NCBI RefSeq assembly: GCF_002893625.1
Contig: NZ_PKMZ01000001.1
Location: 620,001-684,000, forward strand
DNA length: 64,000 bases
DNA from: Mangrovicella endophytica
Lineage (GTDB): Bacteria > Pseudomonadota > Alphaproteobacteria > Rhizobiales > Rhizobiaceae
Reading direction: 5' to 3'
The translations under genes and the position numbers were made by a program. A model generated the notes under the pieces. That model had not been told where the DNA came from and searched no databases. It was given only the letters and a program-made list of their open reading frames with translations. Shown here in pieces: positions 1 through 10,483 of the stretch; within the stretch, counting starts at the first letter, position 1; each line of letters opens with the position of its first letter.

Positions 1-1422
1 CAGGAGCAGGATCAGGCCGAGCACCAGCACCGCCCCCGCCGCAGCCGCGCCGGTCAGTGCCGCCGGCGAGGGCAGACCGCCGACAAAGAAGGCGATCGCC
101 ATGGCGAAGGTGGCACCGGCGCTGACGCCGAGGATTTCCGGGCTCGCCATCTCGTTGCCGGTGAGGCGTTGCAGCAGAAAGCCGGCAGAGCCGAGCAGGA
201 GGCCGGCCGCCGCTGCGGCCAGCATGCGCGGCCAGCGATAGGGCAGAATGTCGGCCATGTCAGCGGCCGCCAAAAGCCGCCAGCTGCCGTCAGGCGCGCG
301 CTCGATCAGGAGCGCGCAGGCCGCGAGCGCCAGAAGGAGCACACCGAGCACCACGATGGGGGTGGCGGGCGAGTGCCGGCCGCCTGAGCGGCGCGAGGGC
401 GCAGGATCGGCCGCCGCATCCTTGCGCAGCCGCGTCGTGAGACGCGGCAGGAGCCACAGGAGGACGGGCGAGCCGACAAGCGCGGTGACGGCGCCCGTCG
501 GCAGGAAGTCGGCGGATGCTCCGGCGGCCAGCTGTACGGCAAGATCGGCCAGGAGCAGAAGCAGCGCGCCGATGGCGGTGGCAGCGCCGAGACTTGTCGA
601 AAAACCCCGTGCGCCCGCCAGCCGGGCGAGGATCGGCGCAACCAGCCCGATAAAGCCGATCACACCAACGGCGCTGGTGGTGAAGGCAGCGAGCAGCACC
701 GCCAGAGCAAGCGCACCGATGCGCAGTGCCGAGACATTCAGGCCGAGCGAGCGTGCGGCATCCTCGCCGAGGTCGAGCAGGCCGAGCGGACGCACCAGCA
801 GTGTGACCGGCAGCACGACAACGGCGAGGCGGAGTGCAAGGTCGGCGCTGGGCTGCCAACCCTGCTGGCTGAGCGAGCCCGAGCCCCAGACGAAGAGGCT
901 GGCGAGATAGCGGCTTTCGACCAGCGTCAGCGCGGCGGCGAGCGCGCCGCAATAGAGGGTGACGAGTAGGCCGGACAGGATCAGCGAAACGGGCGAGAAA
1001 TCCTGCCGCCGGCTCAGCGCGAACACCAGGGCGGCGGCGATGGCCGATCCACCGAGGGCGACGATGTCGCGCCCCCAGCCGAGCAGAACCGGGTAGAACA
1101 GCGTCGCGACGCCAAGCGCCAGCCGGGCACCGGCATCGATACCGAGCGTCGTCGGCGAGGCCAGCGGATTGCGCAGCGCCTGCTGCAGCAGTGCGCCTGA
1201 CGCGCCGAGGGCCGCGCCGCAGAGCACCGCCATCGCCAGTCGGGGCAGCGTCGAATAGATCAGCACCATTCGATCGGGATCGTAGCTCGAGGCATGCGGC
1301 TGGCTCAGAAGCGGCAGTTTCGGTCCGAGCAGCACCGCGCCGAGCGCCAGCGCCAGCAGCGTCATCCCCAGCAGCAGCGGGGCCGGGCCGCCTTGCCGCG
1401 GCGATGCAGTTATCGCCGTCAC
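1..1422 (-). CDS. fhuB: Iron(III)-siderophore ABC permease FhuB, C-terminus cut by window edge
   Basis: Inner-membrane permease of the FecCD/BtuC family that moves ferric hydroxamate siderophores into the cytoplasm. The readable 474 codons hold one complete permease half (LLQQALRNPLASPTTLGI, then GVIGFIGLVAPILAR), followed by a second half that starts again (LLQRLTGNEMASPEILGV). This duplicated architecture is typical of FhuB, a protein of about 660 residues, rather than of single-length FecC or FecD. The frame runs off the left edge without a stop. The start is a GTG at 1422-1420 that overlaps the fhuD stop as GTGA, so the two are translationally coupled. No ATPase gene is visible; fhuC would be expected beyond the left edge or elsewhere. 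The exact siderophore cannot be told from sequence. Confidence 0.85.
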   Translation of the reverse strand, partial: MTAITASPRQGGPAPLLLGMTLLALALGAVLLGPKLPLLSQPHASSYDPDRMVLIYSTLPRLAMAVLCGAALGASGALLQQALRNPLASPTTLGIDAGARLALGVATLFYPVLLGWGRDIVALGGSAIAAALVFALSRRQDFSPVSLILSGLLVTLYCGALAAALTLVESRYLASLFVWGSGSLSQQGWQPSADLALRLAVVVLPVTLLVRPLGLLDLGEDAARSLGLNVSALRIGALALAVLLAAFTTSAVGVIGFIGLVAPILARLAGARGFSTSLGAATAIGALLLLLADLAVQLAAGASADFLPTGAVTALVGSPVLLWLLPRLTTRLRKDAAADPAPSRRSGGRHSPATPIVVLGVLLLALAACALLIERAPDGSWRLLAAADMADILPYRWPRMLAAAAAGLLLGSAGFLLQRLTGNEMASPEILGVSAGATFAMAIAFFVGGLPSPAALTGAAAAGAVLVLGLILLL

Positions 1423-2303
1423 CGGAGCCTTGCCTCCAGCGCGTCGAGTATGAGCGAGGCCAGACGCCGTGCCGCGGGAACGCCGCCAAACGCGGCAACA
1501 GGCGGCATCACCCGGACGGGGCCGTTGCCGCGCCGCACCGGCAGCGACAGCCATAGCGGGCTTCGCTCAAGCACCGCTTTGACATCCGGAGGCATGTAGT
1601 CGGCAAGGATCACGGCCTTTTCGATCCCTGCGAGGCGCTCGATGCCAGCAGTCGCAAAGCCCCAGTAGAGGCCTTCGCTCTGCCAGGCATTGCGAAGGCC
1701 GAGGCGGTCCAGCACGTCCTGCTGCATGCCCGGCCGCGCATAGATGCGGATGTGGCGCGGATCGATGAAGGAGAGGAGCAGCACCGGCGTGTCGCGGAAC
1801 GGCTTCGCGCGCTCTGCGCAGGCCGCAAAGAAGCGCTCGGTCTCCGCGATATAGGCCTCGGCGCGCTCCTCGCGTCCGAGCAGGGTTCCGAGCTGCCGCA
1901 GCGCCGCGATCGCCTTGGGCAGCGGCGAGCCACCCTCGGAATACATGGTCATGTTTGCAATGGGCGCGACGCGGCGCACCTGCGCCTCGGTCATCGCGGT
2001 GAAGTCGGTGCTGAGAACGAGATCCGGACGCAGGGCCGCGAGCAGCTCGATGTTCGGGGCGAAGGCCGTGCCGAGATCGACCGTTGCGGCGGGAAGGGCG
2101 GGTTCGCCCACCCACTTGTCCCACTCACGGGCATCGGTGAGCGCGATCGGCGGCACGCCGAGGACGATCAGGTGCTGGGCAAGGCCGAAGTCGAGGGAGG
2201 CGATGCGGCTCGGCTGCGCGAAAGCCGGCGCCGAGCGCAGCATGAAGGGCGTGGCGATAAGGCCGCCGAGCACGGCACGACGGTGCAATGCGGCGGGTGA
2301 CAT
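1419..2303 (-). CDS. fhuD: Iron-siderophore periplasmic binding protein FhuD
   Basis: Periplasmic binding protein of the helical-backbone (FhuD/BtuF) class, 294 residues, delivering the siderophore to the adjacent FhuB. It starts with a Tat-type leader (HRRAVLGG at residues 7-14, then a hydrophobic stretch ending APAFA). The mature part carries motifs of the family such as RIASLDFGLAQHLIVLG and LRPDLVLS. The open frame extends further upstream, but ATG 2303 is chosen because GTGGAG lies just before it and the Tat leader follows at once. It lies 137 bp downstream of the receptor gene and overlaps fhuB by 4 nt, so receptor, binding protein and permease probably form one iron-regulated unit. Confidence 0.88.
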   Translation of the reverse strand: MSPAALHRRAVLGGLIATPFMLRSAPAFAQPSRIASLDFGLAQHLIVLGVPPIALTDAREWDKWVGEPALPAATVDLGTAFAPNIELLAALRPDLVLSTDFTAMTEAQVRRVAPIANMTMYSEGGSPLPKAIAALRQLGTLLGREERAEAYIAETERFFAACAERAKPFRDTPVLLLSFIDPRHIRIYARPGMQQDVLDRLGLRNAWQSEGLYWGFATAGIERLAGIEKAVILADYMPPDVKAVLERSPLWLSLPVRRGNGPVRVMPPVAAFGGVPAARRLASLILDALEARLR

Positions 2304-2404
2304 CGCTCCACTCGCGGCCGCTCCGGCCTTGAGGCGGGACGCGATCTGACCGGTCTCGCCGAACACTGGTCCGGCGCAATTGCGCGGATCGTGAGGGTGC
2401 CGCA

Positions 2405-2426
2405 GCCGGGGCGCCATCGCCCCGGC
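2405..2426 (-). other. GC-rich stem-loop between receptor gene and fhuD
   Basis: A perfect 9-bp inverted repeat (GCCGGGGCG / CGCCCCGGC) with the 4-nt loop CCAT lies 15 nt after the receptor stop codon. No T-run follows on the minus strand, so it is not a classical terminator. It may lower read-through from the receptor gene to fhuDB or stabilise the receptor mRNA 3' end. Confidence 0.5.
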
Positions 2427-2440
2427 CGCCTTACGGCTCG

Positions 2441-4642
2441 TCACCAGCGGATGCTCGCTTTGGCGGTGACACGGCGGCCTTCGGCATAGAAGCACTGCGC
2501 GCTGTCGTTGCCGCAAGACGCGACATATTCCTTGTCAAAGAGGTTCGTGGCGTTCAGCCCGATCTCGTAGTTGTCTTTCGTATAGGTGAGCGCCGCATCA
2601 AACACGGTCGCGCTCGGCACCTTGTAGGTGTTGGCGTCGTCGCCGAAGGTCGAGCCGGTATAACGGACGCCGAGACCGACACCCAGGCCGTCGAAGATCG
2701 ACGCGTTGCGGATCGTATAGTCGGCCCAGGCCGCAACGGTGTTGCGCGGGACCGTCGTCGGCATCTTGCCCTCGTTGCCGCCGTCCGGATCCTCGGTGAT
2801 CTCGACATCGAGATAGGTATAGGCCAGCCGCATGTTCAGGTTGTCGGTAATGCTGGCAACGCCTTCCAGCTCGAAGCCGCGCGACTCGATCTGACCGGTC
2901 TGGCGCGCCTGGAACGTCCCGCCGACGGCGTCGAAGCGGATGGCATTATCGCGGACAATATCGAAGATCGACGCGGTGATCGTCGCGTCCATGCCAGGGA
3001 CCTCGTACTTCACGCCGGCCTCATACTGGCTGGCTTCTTCCGGCTCGAAGAGACCGTTGGCAGGGCTGACATCGAGCGGCGGCAGGAAGGATTCGGAGTA
3101 GCTGACATAGGGCGCAAAGCCGTTGTCGAAGTTGTAGATCAGGCCGACGCGTCCGGTGAACGCTTCCGAGTCCTTCGCGGCATCGACGGCAGTCAGGAAG
3201 TCGCTGTCGGGCCGTTGAAGCTCGGTCGTTGCCCAGTCGTAGCGGCCGCTGAGCACGATCGACAGCCGGTCGATCCTGATCTGGTCCTGCAGATAGAGGC
3301 CGGTCTGATCCTGTTCGACATGGTTGTCGTAGTAGGTGCCAAAGAAGTCGACCGGAGCGCCATAGACTGGATCGTACAGGTCGAGAGGCGCGGTCGTGTA
3401 GATGTCGACGAGGTCGTCATAGGACGTGCGGCGATAGTCGAGGCCGCCGAGGACCGTGTGGCTGAACAGTCCCGTATCGAACTCGGCCTGCACCTGGTTG
3501 TCGATGGAGAAGCTGCCGAGATCGGTGTCGCTCGCACCTGCGCCGCGATTCAGAAGCCCTGCGGTCTCATCCGCGTAGCCTGCGCCGTACACGCTCGCTT
3601 CATCATGCTTCAGGAAGGAGTAGCGCGCGTTCTGGCGGACGGTGAAGACCTCGTCGAACCGGTGCTCGAACTGGTAGCCGACGGAGCCGAGATCGGTGTC
3701 GTAGTCGTTGAAGTCGGGTTCGCCGATGAAGCGGTTTACCGGGATGCGCCGTCCACGAACGTCGTCGAAGACGGTTCCGGCGGCGGGCAGGAACTGGAGG
3801 CTGAAGCCGGCGCGGTCGCGCTGATAGTTGGCGAGGATCGTCAGCGAGGTGTCGGCGTCCGGCTCCCACTTGAGGACCGGCGCGATGAAGAAGCGGTCGT
3901 CGTCGACATGGTCGACCTGGTTCTCCGACTGACGCACGACACCGGTCAGGCGGAAGCTGAAGGGCGTGTCGGTCACCTGATCGGAGACGTCGAAGCGGCC
4001 TTCCAGCAGGCCGAAGCTGCCGCCATTGATCTCGAACTCCCGCAGCGGCGCGTCGGTCGGTCGCTTGGAGACGTAGTTGATGAGGCCGCCCGGCCCATTC
4101 TGCCCATAAAGGACCGAGGAGGGACCTTTGAGGATCTCGATGCGCTCGGCCCCATAAGGGTCGAGACCGAGGAAGTTGATCACCGAACTCGACGGAAGCC
4201 GCGGCCCGTCCTGGAAGGTGGCATTGGCGGTGGAGTCAAAGCCGCGGATGGCAAAGCCGCCGAAGCGGGTGTCGGAGCCGCCCGTATATTCCGGCGTGAC
4301 GCCCGACGTGTAGCGCGTCGCGGCGCGGATCGAGCGAAGCTCCTGCTTCTCGATCTGGTCGCTCGTGACGACGGAAACGTTCTGGGGCGTCTCGATCAGC
4401 GGCGTGTTGGTCTTGGTGGCACCACCGCTGCGTTTGGCAACGAAGCCCTTCTGCTCGTTAGTCTCGCCTTCGCCGGTACCTTGGCCGTTTGCCGCACCGC
4501 CTTCCACCACCACGGTATCCAGTTCGATCACGTCCTGCGCACGGGCAGCGGCCGAGCCGAACAGCAGGCCGCTCACCGACGCGAGAAGCAGAAGCTGGAC
4601 AGCGCGTGCCGAATGGCGGTGGCGCGACGGGACAACGGTCAT
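2441..4642 (-). CDS. TonB-dependent ferric siderophore receptor (FhuA type)
   Basis: Outer-membrane gated channel of 733 residues for a ferric siderophore. A signal peptide ends near residue 35 (AAARAQ). A TonB-box-like segment (DVIELDTVVV) follows, then the plug domain (ETPQNVSVVTSDQI, IRGFDS, ERIEILKGPSSVLYGQNGPGGLINYVSKRP at roughly residues 80-200) and a 22-strand barrel ending in a terminal aromatic residue (ASIRW), as needed for BAM recognition. The ILKGPSSVLYG motif and length place it in the siderophore-receptor class next to FhuA and FoxA. The association with fhuD and fhuB favours a hydroxamate ligand. A TGA-N9-TCA iron box lies 29 bp upstream of the start. Confidence 0.92.
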   Translation of the reverse strand: MTVVPSRHRHSARAVQLLLLASVSGLLFGSAAARAQDVIELDTVVVEGGAANGQGTGEGETNEQKGFVAKRSGGATKTNTPLIETPQNVSVVTSDQIEKQELRSIRAATRYTSGVTPEYTGGSDTRFGGFAIRGFDSTANATFQDGPRLPSSSVINFLGLDPYGAERIEILKGPSSVLYGQNGPGGLINYVSKRPTDAPLREFEINGGSFGLLEGRFDVSDQVTDTPFSFRLTGVVRQSENQVDHVDDDRFFIAPVLKWEPDADTSLTILANYQRDRAGFSLQFLPAAGTVFDDVRGRRIPVNRFIGEPDFNDYDTDLGSVGYQFEHRFDEVFTVRQNARYSFLKHDEASVYGAGYADETAGLLNRGAGASDTDLGSFSIDNQVQAEFDTGLFSHTVLGGLDYRRTSYDDLVDIYTTAPLDLYDPVYGAPVDFFGTYYDNHVEQDQTGLYLQDQIRIDRLSIVLSGRYDWATTELQRPDSDFLTAVDAAKDSEAFTGRVGLIYNFDNGFAPYVSYSESFLPPLDVSPANGLFEPEEASQYEAGVKYEVPGMDATITASIFDIVRDNAIRFDAVGGTFQARQTGQIESRGFELEGVASITDNLNMRLAYTYLDVEITEDPDGGNEGKMPTTVPRNTVAAWADYTIRNASIFDGLGVGLGVRYTGSTFGDDANTYKVPSATVFDAALTYTKDNYEIGLNATNLFDKEYVASCGNDSAQCFYAEGRRVTAKASIRW

Positions 4643-4953
4643 GGGGAAGCCTCGAAGGCGGTCGAAAACATGACCATCTTCCTCAGCTTTTATGCCAGTT
4701 CAATGGTTCAATCCAATATCAACCGGCTGCGAGCACGCCGTGTTGCCGAACGGACACGGTGGCCTTTGAAGCCGGATCAAGGCGAGCGTCAGTTCAGCTA
4801 CGGCAAACGGCCCTTGGTCGGCATCGCAGAATTCGCCGAAATCGCCCGCTCACCCTGCTGCCGCCGGGATGGAAGAGCGGTTCCGCTCTCGCTCGGACGT
4901 GAAGCTTTGTGCGTGCGAGGCGTTCGCCTAAGGCTCCCCATGCCTCCTTTGTC
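4643..4953. other. Intergenic region between siderophore receptor and glpK
   Basis: This 311-bp stretch holds the receptor promoter region, including the AT-richer segment at about 4675-4730 and the iron box. It also lies 3' of glpK. A small hairpin (AGAGCG-GTTC-CGCTCT, 4874-4889) has no T-run on either strand. No gene was recognised here. Confidence 0.6.
4671..4685 (-). promoter_or_regulatory. Candidate iron-responsive (IRO/RirA-type) box
   Basis: The sequence TGA-CCATCTTCC-TCA matches the TGA-N9-TCA palindrome described for RirA-regulated iron genes in rhizobia. It lies 29 bp upstream of the receptor start codon. Only six positions are fixed, so a chance match is possible, but the position in front of a siderophore receptor is what would be expected. 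Confidence 0.45.
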
Positions 4954-6459
4954 TCAGGATGTCGCGCTCGCGAAATCGCTATGCGTACGGCGAACGGCAT
5001 CGCTCCAGAGCGCCAGGCGCCGGTCGCGCTCCGCTGGCGCCATCTTGGGCTCGAACCGGCGTTCGAGATGCCAGCGCGCGGCAAAGCCCTCCGCATCCGG
5101 CCAGACTCCGGCCTTGTGTCCCGCGATCCAGGCCGCCCCGAGCGCGGTCGTCTCCAGTACCACCGGGCGATCGACGGGAGCATCGAGGAGATCGGAGAGG
5201 CGCTGCATGGTCCAGTCCGATGCCACCATGCCACCGTCGACGCGCAGCACCGTGTCGGAACTATCCGGCCAGTCCTTCTGCATGGCGGAGAGGAGGTCAT
5301 AGGTCTGGAAGCATGTCGCTTCCAGCGCCGCGCGGGCGAACTCCTTGGGGCCGGAGCGCCTCGTCAGCCCGTAGATGGCGCCACGTGCCTCGGCGTCCCA
5401 CCACGGCGCGCCGAGGCCGGTGAAGGCCGGCACCATGACGACGTCCTGCGCCTCGTCCGCCTCCGCCGCCATCGGGCCGGTTTCCTGCGCCCGGCCGATG
5501 AGGCCGAGCCCGTCGCGCAGCCATTGCACCGCTGCGCCGGCAATGAAGATTGACCCTTCGAGGGCATAGCTCGTCCGGCCCGACAGGCGGTAGGCGATCG
5601 TCGTCAGGAGACGGTTGCGCGAAGGCACGCGGGTCGCCCCGGTGTTTAAGACCGCGAAGCAGCCGGTGCCATAGGTCGACTTGACCATGCCGGGCTCGAA
5701 ACAGGCCTGACCGATGGTCGCGGCATGCTGGTCGCCGGCGATGCCGCAGATCGGGATGGCGACGCCGAAAAGCGAAGTGTCGGTCACGCCGAAATGGGCG
5801 TCGCAGTCCTGCACCTCGGGCAGGATGGCGCGGGGAATCTCGAGCAGCCGCAGAAGGTCGTCGTCCCAGGCGTTTGCCTCGATGTCGAACAGCATGGTGC
5901 GGCAGGCATTCGTCGCGTCGGTCGCATGAACCGTGCCGCCCGTCAGCCGCCAGAGCAGAAAGGAATCGATCGTGCCGAAGGCGAGGGCGCCGCGTTCCGC
6001 GCGCTGCCTCGCCCCCTCCACATTGTCGAGGATCCAGGCGATCTTGGTGCCGGCGAAGTAGGGATCAACGAGGAGCCCGGTCTTGGCGGTGATCGCGGGC
6101 TCATGTCCCTCGCTGACGAGGCGGCGGCAGACATCCGCCGTCCGCCGATCCTGCCAGACAATGGCATTGTAGATCGGCTTGCCGGTTTCCCGGTCCCAGA
6201 TGACGGTGGTCTCGCGCTGGTTGGTGATGCCGATTGCGGCGATGTCCGAAGCCGAGATCGACGCGGCCGCAAGAGCGCGCCGCATGGTGCCGAGCGCCGT
6301 GCGCCAGATGTCCTCCGGGTCGTGCTCGACCCATCCGGAGCGCGGAAAGTGCTGCGGAAACTCCTCCTGCCCGACGCCCTGGATATGGAAGCTGTCGTCG
6401 AAGACGATCGCCCGGCTCGACGTCGTTCCCTGATCGATGGCGAGGACGTAGCCGGACAT
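4954..6459 (-). CDS. glpK: Glycerol kinase
   Basis: Cytoplasmic ATP:glycerol 3-phosphotransferase of the FGGY family, 501 residues, the normal length. It opens with the phosphate-binding motif [12 protein letters not shown]. It also has the substrate-site segment GWVEHDP, the conserved [11 protein letters not shown] and [10 protein letters not shown] blocks, and C-terminal FGGY motifs ([22 protein letters not shown]). The reading frame is open 17 codons further upstream, but ATG 6459 is preceded by AAGGAA and begins the conserved domain directly. It is the last gene of the glp transport operon and traps imported glycerol as glycerol 3-phosphate for GlpD. A strong stem-loop separates it from glpV. 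Confidence 0.96.
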   Translation of the reverse strand: MSGYVLAIDQGTTSSRAIVFDDSFHIQGVGQEEFPQHFPRSGWVEHDPEDIWRTALGTMRRALAAASISASDIAAIGITNQRETTVIWDRETGKPIYNAIVWQDRRTADVCRRLVSEGHEPAITAKTGLLVDPYFAGTKIAWILDNVEGARQRAERGALAFGTIDSFLLWRLTGGTVHATDATNACRTMLFDIEANAWDDDLLRLLEIPRAILPEVQDCDAHFGVTDTSLFGVAIPICGIAGDQHAATIGQACFEPGMVKSTYGTGCFAVLNTGATRVPSRNRLLTTIAYRLSGRTSYALEGSIFIAGAAVQWLRDGLGLIGRAQETGPMAAEADEAQDVVMVPAFTGLGAPWWDAEARGAIYGLTRRSGPKEFARAALEATCFQTYDLLSAMQKDWPDSSDTVLRVDGGMVASDWTMQRLSDLLDAPVDRPVVLETTALGAAWIAGHKAGVWPDAEGFAARWHLERRFEPKMAPAERDRRLALWSDAVRRTHSDFASATS

Positions 6460-6493
6460 GCTGGTTTCCTTGAGGTTCGGACGCGGCAATGGT

Positions 6494-6519
6494 GAAGCCG
6501 GGGTTCGCACCCCGGCTTC
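6494..6519 (-). other. Strong stem-loop between glpV and glpK
   Basis: A perfect 10-bp stem (GAAGCCGGGG / CCCCGGCTTC) with a 6-nt loop lies 21 nt after the glpV stop and 34 nt before the glpK start. There is no following U-run. Such hairpins after binding-protein genes commonly protect the upstream mRNA from 3' exonucleases. Confidence 0.55.
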
Positions 6520-6540
6520 GCTTTGGTCGGAAGGGAAGGA

Positions 6541-8340
6541 TCAGTTCGCCGGCTGGGCCGAGGCCGGGGTGGCCGTCGTGCTCTCGGCCGCGCCGCCTGC
6601 CGGCATCGCTGCCTCGGAGTCCTGCCAGCTCTTCACCAGCTCGTCATAGTTGACGGTGATGGGCTTCTCCTTTTCGTTCTCCTTCTTGGGCTGAGGCGCC
6701 AGCGTGCCGTTGGCCTTGGCCTGCTCGACCCAGTAGTCCATGTCGTGCTCTTCGTTGAGCTTCGGGCCCTTCTCGCCCTGGACGCCGGCGCGCTCCAGGC
6801 GCGCCATCACCTTCTCCTGCTCGGCGCACAGGGAGTCCATCGCCTCCTGCGGCGTCTTGTTGCCGGCCGCCGCATCGCCGATCGCCTGCCACCAGAGCTG
6901 GGCGAGCTTCGGGTAGTCCGGCACGTTGGTGCCGGTCGGCGACCACTGCTTGCGGGCCGGCGAACGGTAGAACTCGACGAGACCGCCGAGGTCCTTGGCG
7001 CGCTCGGTGAAGCTCTCGTCGCGGATGGTCGACTCGCGCACGAAGGTCAGGCCGTAATGGCTCTTCTTCACGTCGACCGTCTTCGACGAGACGAACTGCG
7101 CGTAGAGCCAGGCGGCCTTGGCGCGGTCCACCGGCGTCGACTGCATCAGCGTCCACGAGCCGACGTCCTGGTAGCCGAGCTTCATGCCCTCGACCCAGTA
7201 GACGCCGTGCGGCGAGGGAGCCATGCGCCACTTCGGCGTGCCGTCCTCGTTGACCACCGGCAGGCCCGGCTTGACCGCATCGGCGGTGAAGGCCGTGTAC
7301 CAGAAGATCTGCTGAGCGACCTCGCCCTGCGCCGGCACCGGACCGGATTCGGAGAAGTTCATGCCCTGCGCAGCCGGCGGGGCATAGGCCTTCATCCAGT
7401 CGAGATACTTCTGGATCGAGTAGACCGCGGCCGGGCCGTTGGTGTCGCCGCCGCGCGCCACGCACGAGCCGACCGGCTGCGACTGCTCGTTGACGCGGAT
7501 GCCCCACTCATCGACCGGCAGGCCGTTCGGAAGGCCCTTGTCGCCGTTGCCGGCCATCGACAGCCAAGCATCGGTGAAGCGCCAGCCGAGCGAGGGGTCC
7601 TTCTTGCCATAGTCCATATGGCCGTAGACTTTCTTGCCGTCGATCTCGCGGCCGGTGAAGAACTCGGCGATGTCCTCATAGGCGGACCAGTTCACGGGAA
7701 CGCCGAGGTCGTAGCCGTACTTGGCCTTGAAGTCGGCCTTGTTCTTCTCGTCGTTGAACCAGTCGTAGCGGAACCAGTAGAGGTTTGCGAACTGCTGGTC
7801 GGGCAGCTGGTAGAGCTTCTTGTCGGGCGCCGTGGTGAAGCTCGTGCCGATATAGTCGTCGAGATCCAGCGTCGGGCTCGTCACGTCCTTGCCGTCGCCC
7901 GACATCCAGTCGGTGAGGTTGCGGACCTGGTTGTAGCGCCAGTGCGTGCCGATGAGGTCGGAATCGTTGACATAGGCGTCGTAGATGTTCTCGCCGGACT
8001 GCATCTGCGTCTGCAGCTTCTCGACGACATCGCCTTCGCCGATGAGGTCGTGCGTCACCTTGATGCCGGTGATCGCGGTGAAGGCGGGCGCGAGCACCTT
8101 CGATTCGTATTCATGCGTGGTGATGGTCTCCGACACGACCTTGATGTCCATGCCCTGGAAGGGCTTGGCCGCGTCGATGTACCACTGCATCTCCTTTTCC
8201 TGATCGGCGCGCGACAGCGACGACAGGTCTTTGATCTCGGCGTCCAGAAACTTCTTGGCCGCGTCCATGTCCGCGAAGGCAGGGCCGGCGCCGAGCGTGA
8301 TCGCCAGGCCGGCTGCGGACAGCAGCAATCTCTTCTTCAT
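6541..8340 (-). CDS. glpV: Glycerol ABC transporter substrate-binding protein
   Basis: Large periplasmic binding protein (599 residues) of the glycerol-uptake ABC system found in rhizobia. An N-terminal signal peptide (KKRLLLSAAGLAITLGAGPAFA) precedes the mature protein. The body is an extracellular binding protein of the sugar/polyamine type (SETITTHEYESKVLAPAF, DSDLIGTHWRYNQVRNLTDW). An Ala/Pro/Ser/Thr-rich tail ends the protein. Its length, greater than typical 400-450-residue sugar-binding proteins, and its position between glpU and glpK agree with GlpV. It is separated from glpU by 72 bp and from glpK by a hairpin. Confidence 0.9.
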   Translation of the reverse strand: MKKRLLLSAAGLAITLGAGPAFADMDAAKKFLDAEIKDLSSLSRADQEKEMQWYIDAAKPFQGMDIKVVSETITTHEYESKVLAPAFTAITGIKVTHDLIGEGDVVEKLQTQMQSGENIYDAYVNDSDLIGTHWRYNQVRNLTDWMSGDGKDVTSPTLDLDDYIGTSFTTAPDKKLYQLPDQQFANLYWFRYDWFNDEKNKADFKAKYGYDLGVPVNWSAYEDIAEFFTGREIDGKKVYGHMDYGKKDPSLGWRFTDAWLSMAGNGDKGLPNGLPVDEWGIRVNEQSQPVGSCVARGGDTNGPAAVYSIQKYLDWMKAYAPPAAQGMNFSESGPVPAQGEVAQQIFWYTAFTADAVKPGLPVVNEDGTPKWRMAPSPHGVYWVEGMKLGYQDVGSWTLMQSTPVDRAKAAWLYAQFVSSKTVDVKKSHYGLTFVRESTIRDESFTERAKDLGGLVEFYRSPARKQWSPTGTNVPDYPKLAQLWWQAIGDAAAGNKTPQEAMDSLCAEQEKVMARLERAGVQGEKGPKLNEEHDMDYWVEQAKANGTLAPQPKKENEKEKPITVNYDELVKSWQDSEAAMPAGGAAESTTATPASAQPAN

Positions 8341-8412
8341 CGTCTTCCTCCAACCGGCTTCATGACCTCCTCCAGCGCGGCCGGCAGCGCGCCAAGGTCA
8401 CACACGTCCGCC

Positions 8413-8693
8413 TCACACGAAGCGGAACACCAGGCCCGCATAGACGAGGCACACGCCGAGAGCCCACCAGAGGGCCATTTCGGTCAGACCAAGCCATGCA
8501 AGGCAAATGAAGGCCGAGCCGAGCAGCGACACGAAGAGCCGGTCGCCGCGCGTCGTCTCGAAGCGCAAGACGCCGACGCGCGGGCTGCCGCCGGGCGAGG
8601 CATATTCCCACACGCCCATCAGGGCGATCAGCGCAAAGATCGCCAGGAAGAACGCGGCTGTCGGCCAGGTCCAGGCCATCCAGGAGAAGTCCA

Positions 8694-8694
<1 letters not shown>
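8413..8694 (-). CDS. glpU: Small membrane protein GlpU (DUF2160-type)
   Basis: A 93-residue protein with about three predicted membrane helices (TAAFFLAIFALIALMGV, LFVSLLGSAFICLAWLGL, LWWALGVCLVYAGLVF). It belongs to the small DUF2160 membrane proteins found in rhizobial glycerol ABC operons; its biochemical role is not known. ATG 8694 is favoured over the GTG one codon upstream because GGGGAGG sits at proper spacing and the ATG overlaps the glpQ stop as TGATG. It is probably an accessory membrane subunit of GlpPQ. Confidence 0.85.
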
Positions 8695-9595
<901 letters not shown>

Positions 9596-9599
<4 letters not shown>

Positions 9600-10483
9600 T
9601 CCGCGGTCTCCTTCACGGCCCGATCCCGCCCGGCATTCTCCATCACGGTGTAGAACACCCAGGAAAGAAGCAGGATGATCAGGAAGTAGACGAGGCTCAT
9701 CGCCGCCGCCGGTCCGAGATCGAACTGGCCGACTGCCATCTTGACGAGGTCGATCGACAGGAACGTCGTCGAATTGCCGGGCCCGCCACCTGTAACAACA
9801 AAGGGTTCGGTGTAGATCATGAACGAGTCCATGAAGCGCAGCAGCACGGCGATCAAAAGCACCCGGCCCATCTTCGGCAGCTGGATGTAGCGGAACACCG
9901 CCCAGCGCGAGGCACCGTCGATCTTGGCCGCCTGGTAGTAGGCGTCGGGGATGGAGACGAGACCGGCATAGCAAAGCAGGACGACCAGGCTGGTCCAGTG
10001 CCAGACATCCATGACGATGACCGTCACCCAGGCGTCGATCGGGTCCTGGACGTAGTTGTAGTCGATGCCGAGGGCCCGCATGGAATAACCGAGGAGGCCG
10101 ATATCGGTGCGCCCGAAGACCTGCCAGATCGTGCCGACGACGTTCCACGGGATCAGCAGCGGCAGCGCCATCAGCACCAGGCAGACCGACACCCAGATGC
10201 CCTTCTTCGGCATGGCGAGCGCGACCAGAATGCCGAGCGGCACCTCAATGGCAAGGATGATGGCGGAGAAGACGAGGTTGCGGATCAGCGCGTCATGGAA
10301 GCGGGCCGAGCCGAGCAACTCGGTGAACCAGTCGGTGCCGGCCCAAAAGAACTCGTTGTTCCCGAACGTGTCCTGCACCGAGTAGTTGACCACCGTCATC
10401 AGCGGGATCACCGCCGAGAAGGCGACGAGCAGGAGGACGGGAAGGACGAAGAACCACGCCTTGTTGTTCCAGGTCTTCTCCAT
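9596..10483 (-). CDS. glpP: Glycerol ABC transporter permease GlpP
   Basis: Inner-membrane permease of the MalF type, 295 residues, with six predicted helices. The EAA loop is visible as DAYYQAAKIDGASRWAVFRYIQLP at about residues 190-213. The start ATG at 10483 overlaps the glpT stop as TGATG and the end overlaps the glpQ GTG start. The tight coupling glpT-glpP-glpQ-glpU supports a stoichiometric complex. Confidence 0.9.

Noticed and set aside
4874-4889. Hairpin AGAGCG-GTTC-CGCTCT as glpK terminator
   Set aside because: Only six base pairs, 65 bp or more from the stop codon and no T-run on the minus strand.
3215-5302. Long open frame (695 codons) on the + strand opposite the siderophore receptor and part of glpK
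   Set aside because: It is antisense to two well-supported genes. Its translation is low-complexity Val/Arg/Glu-rich with no motif; such frames are common opposite high-GC genes with strong third-position bias.
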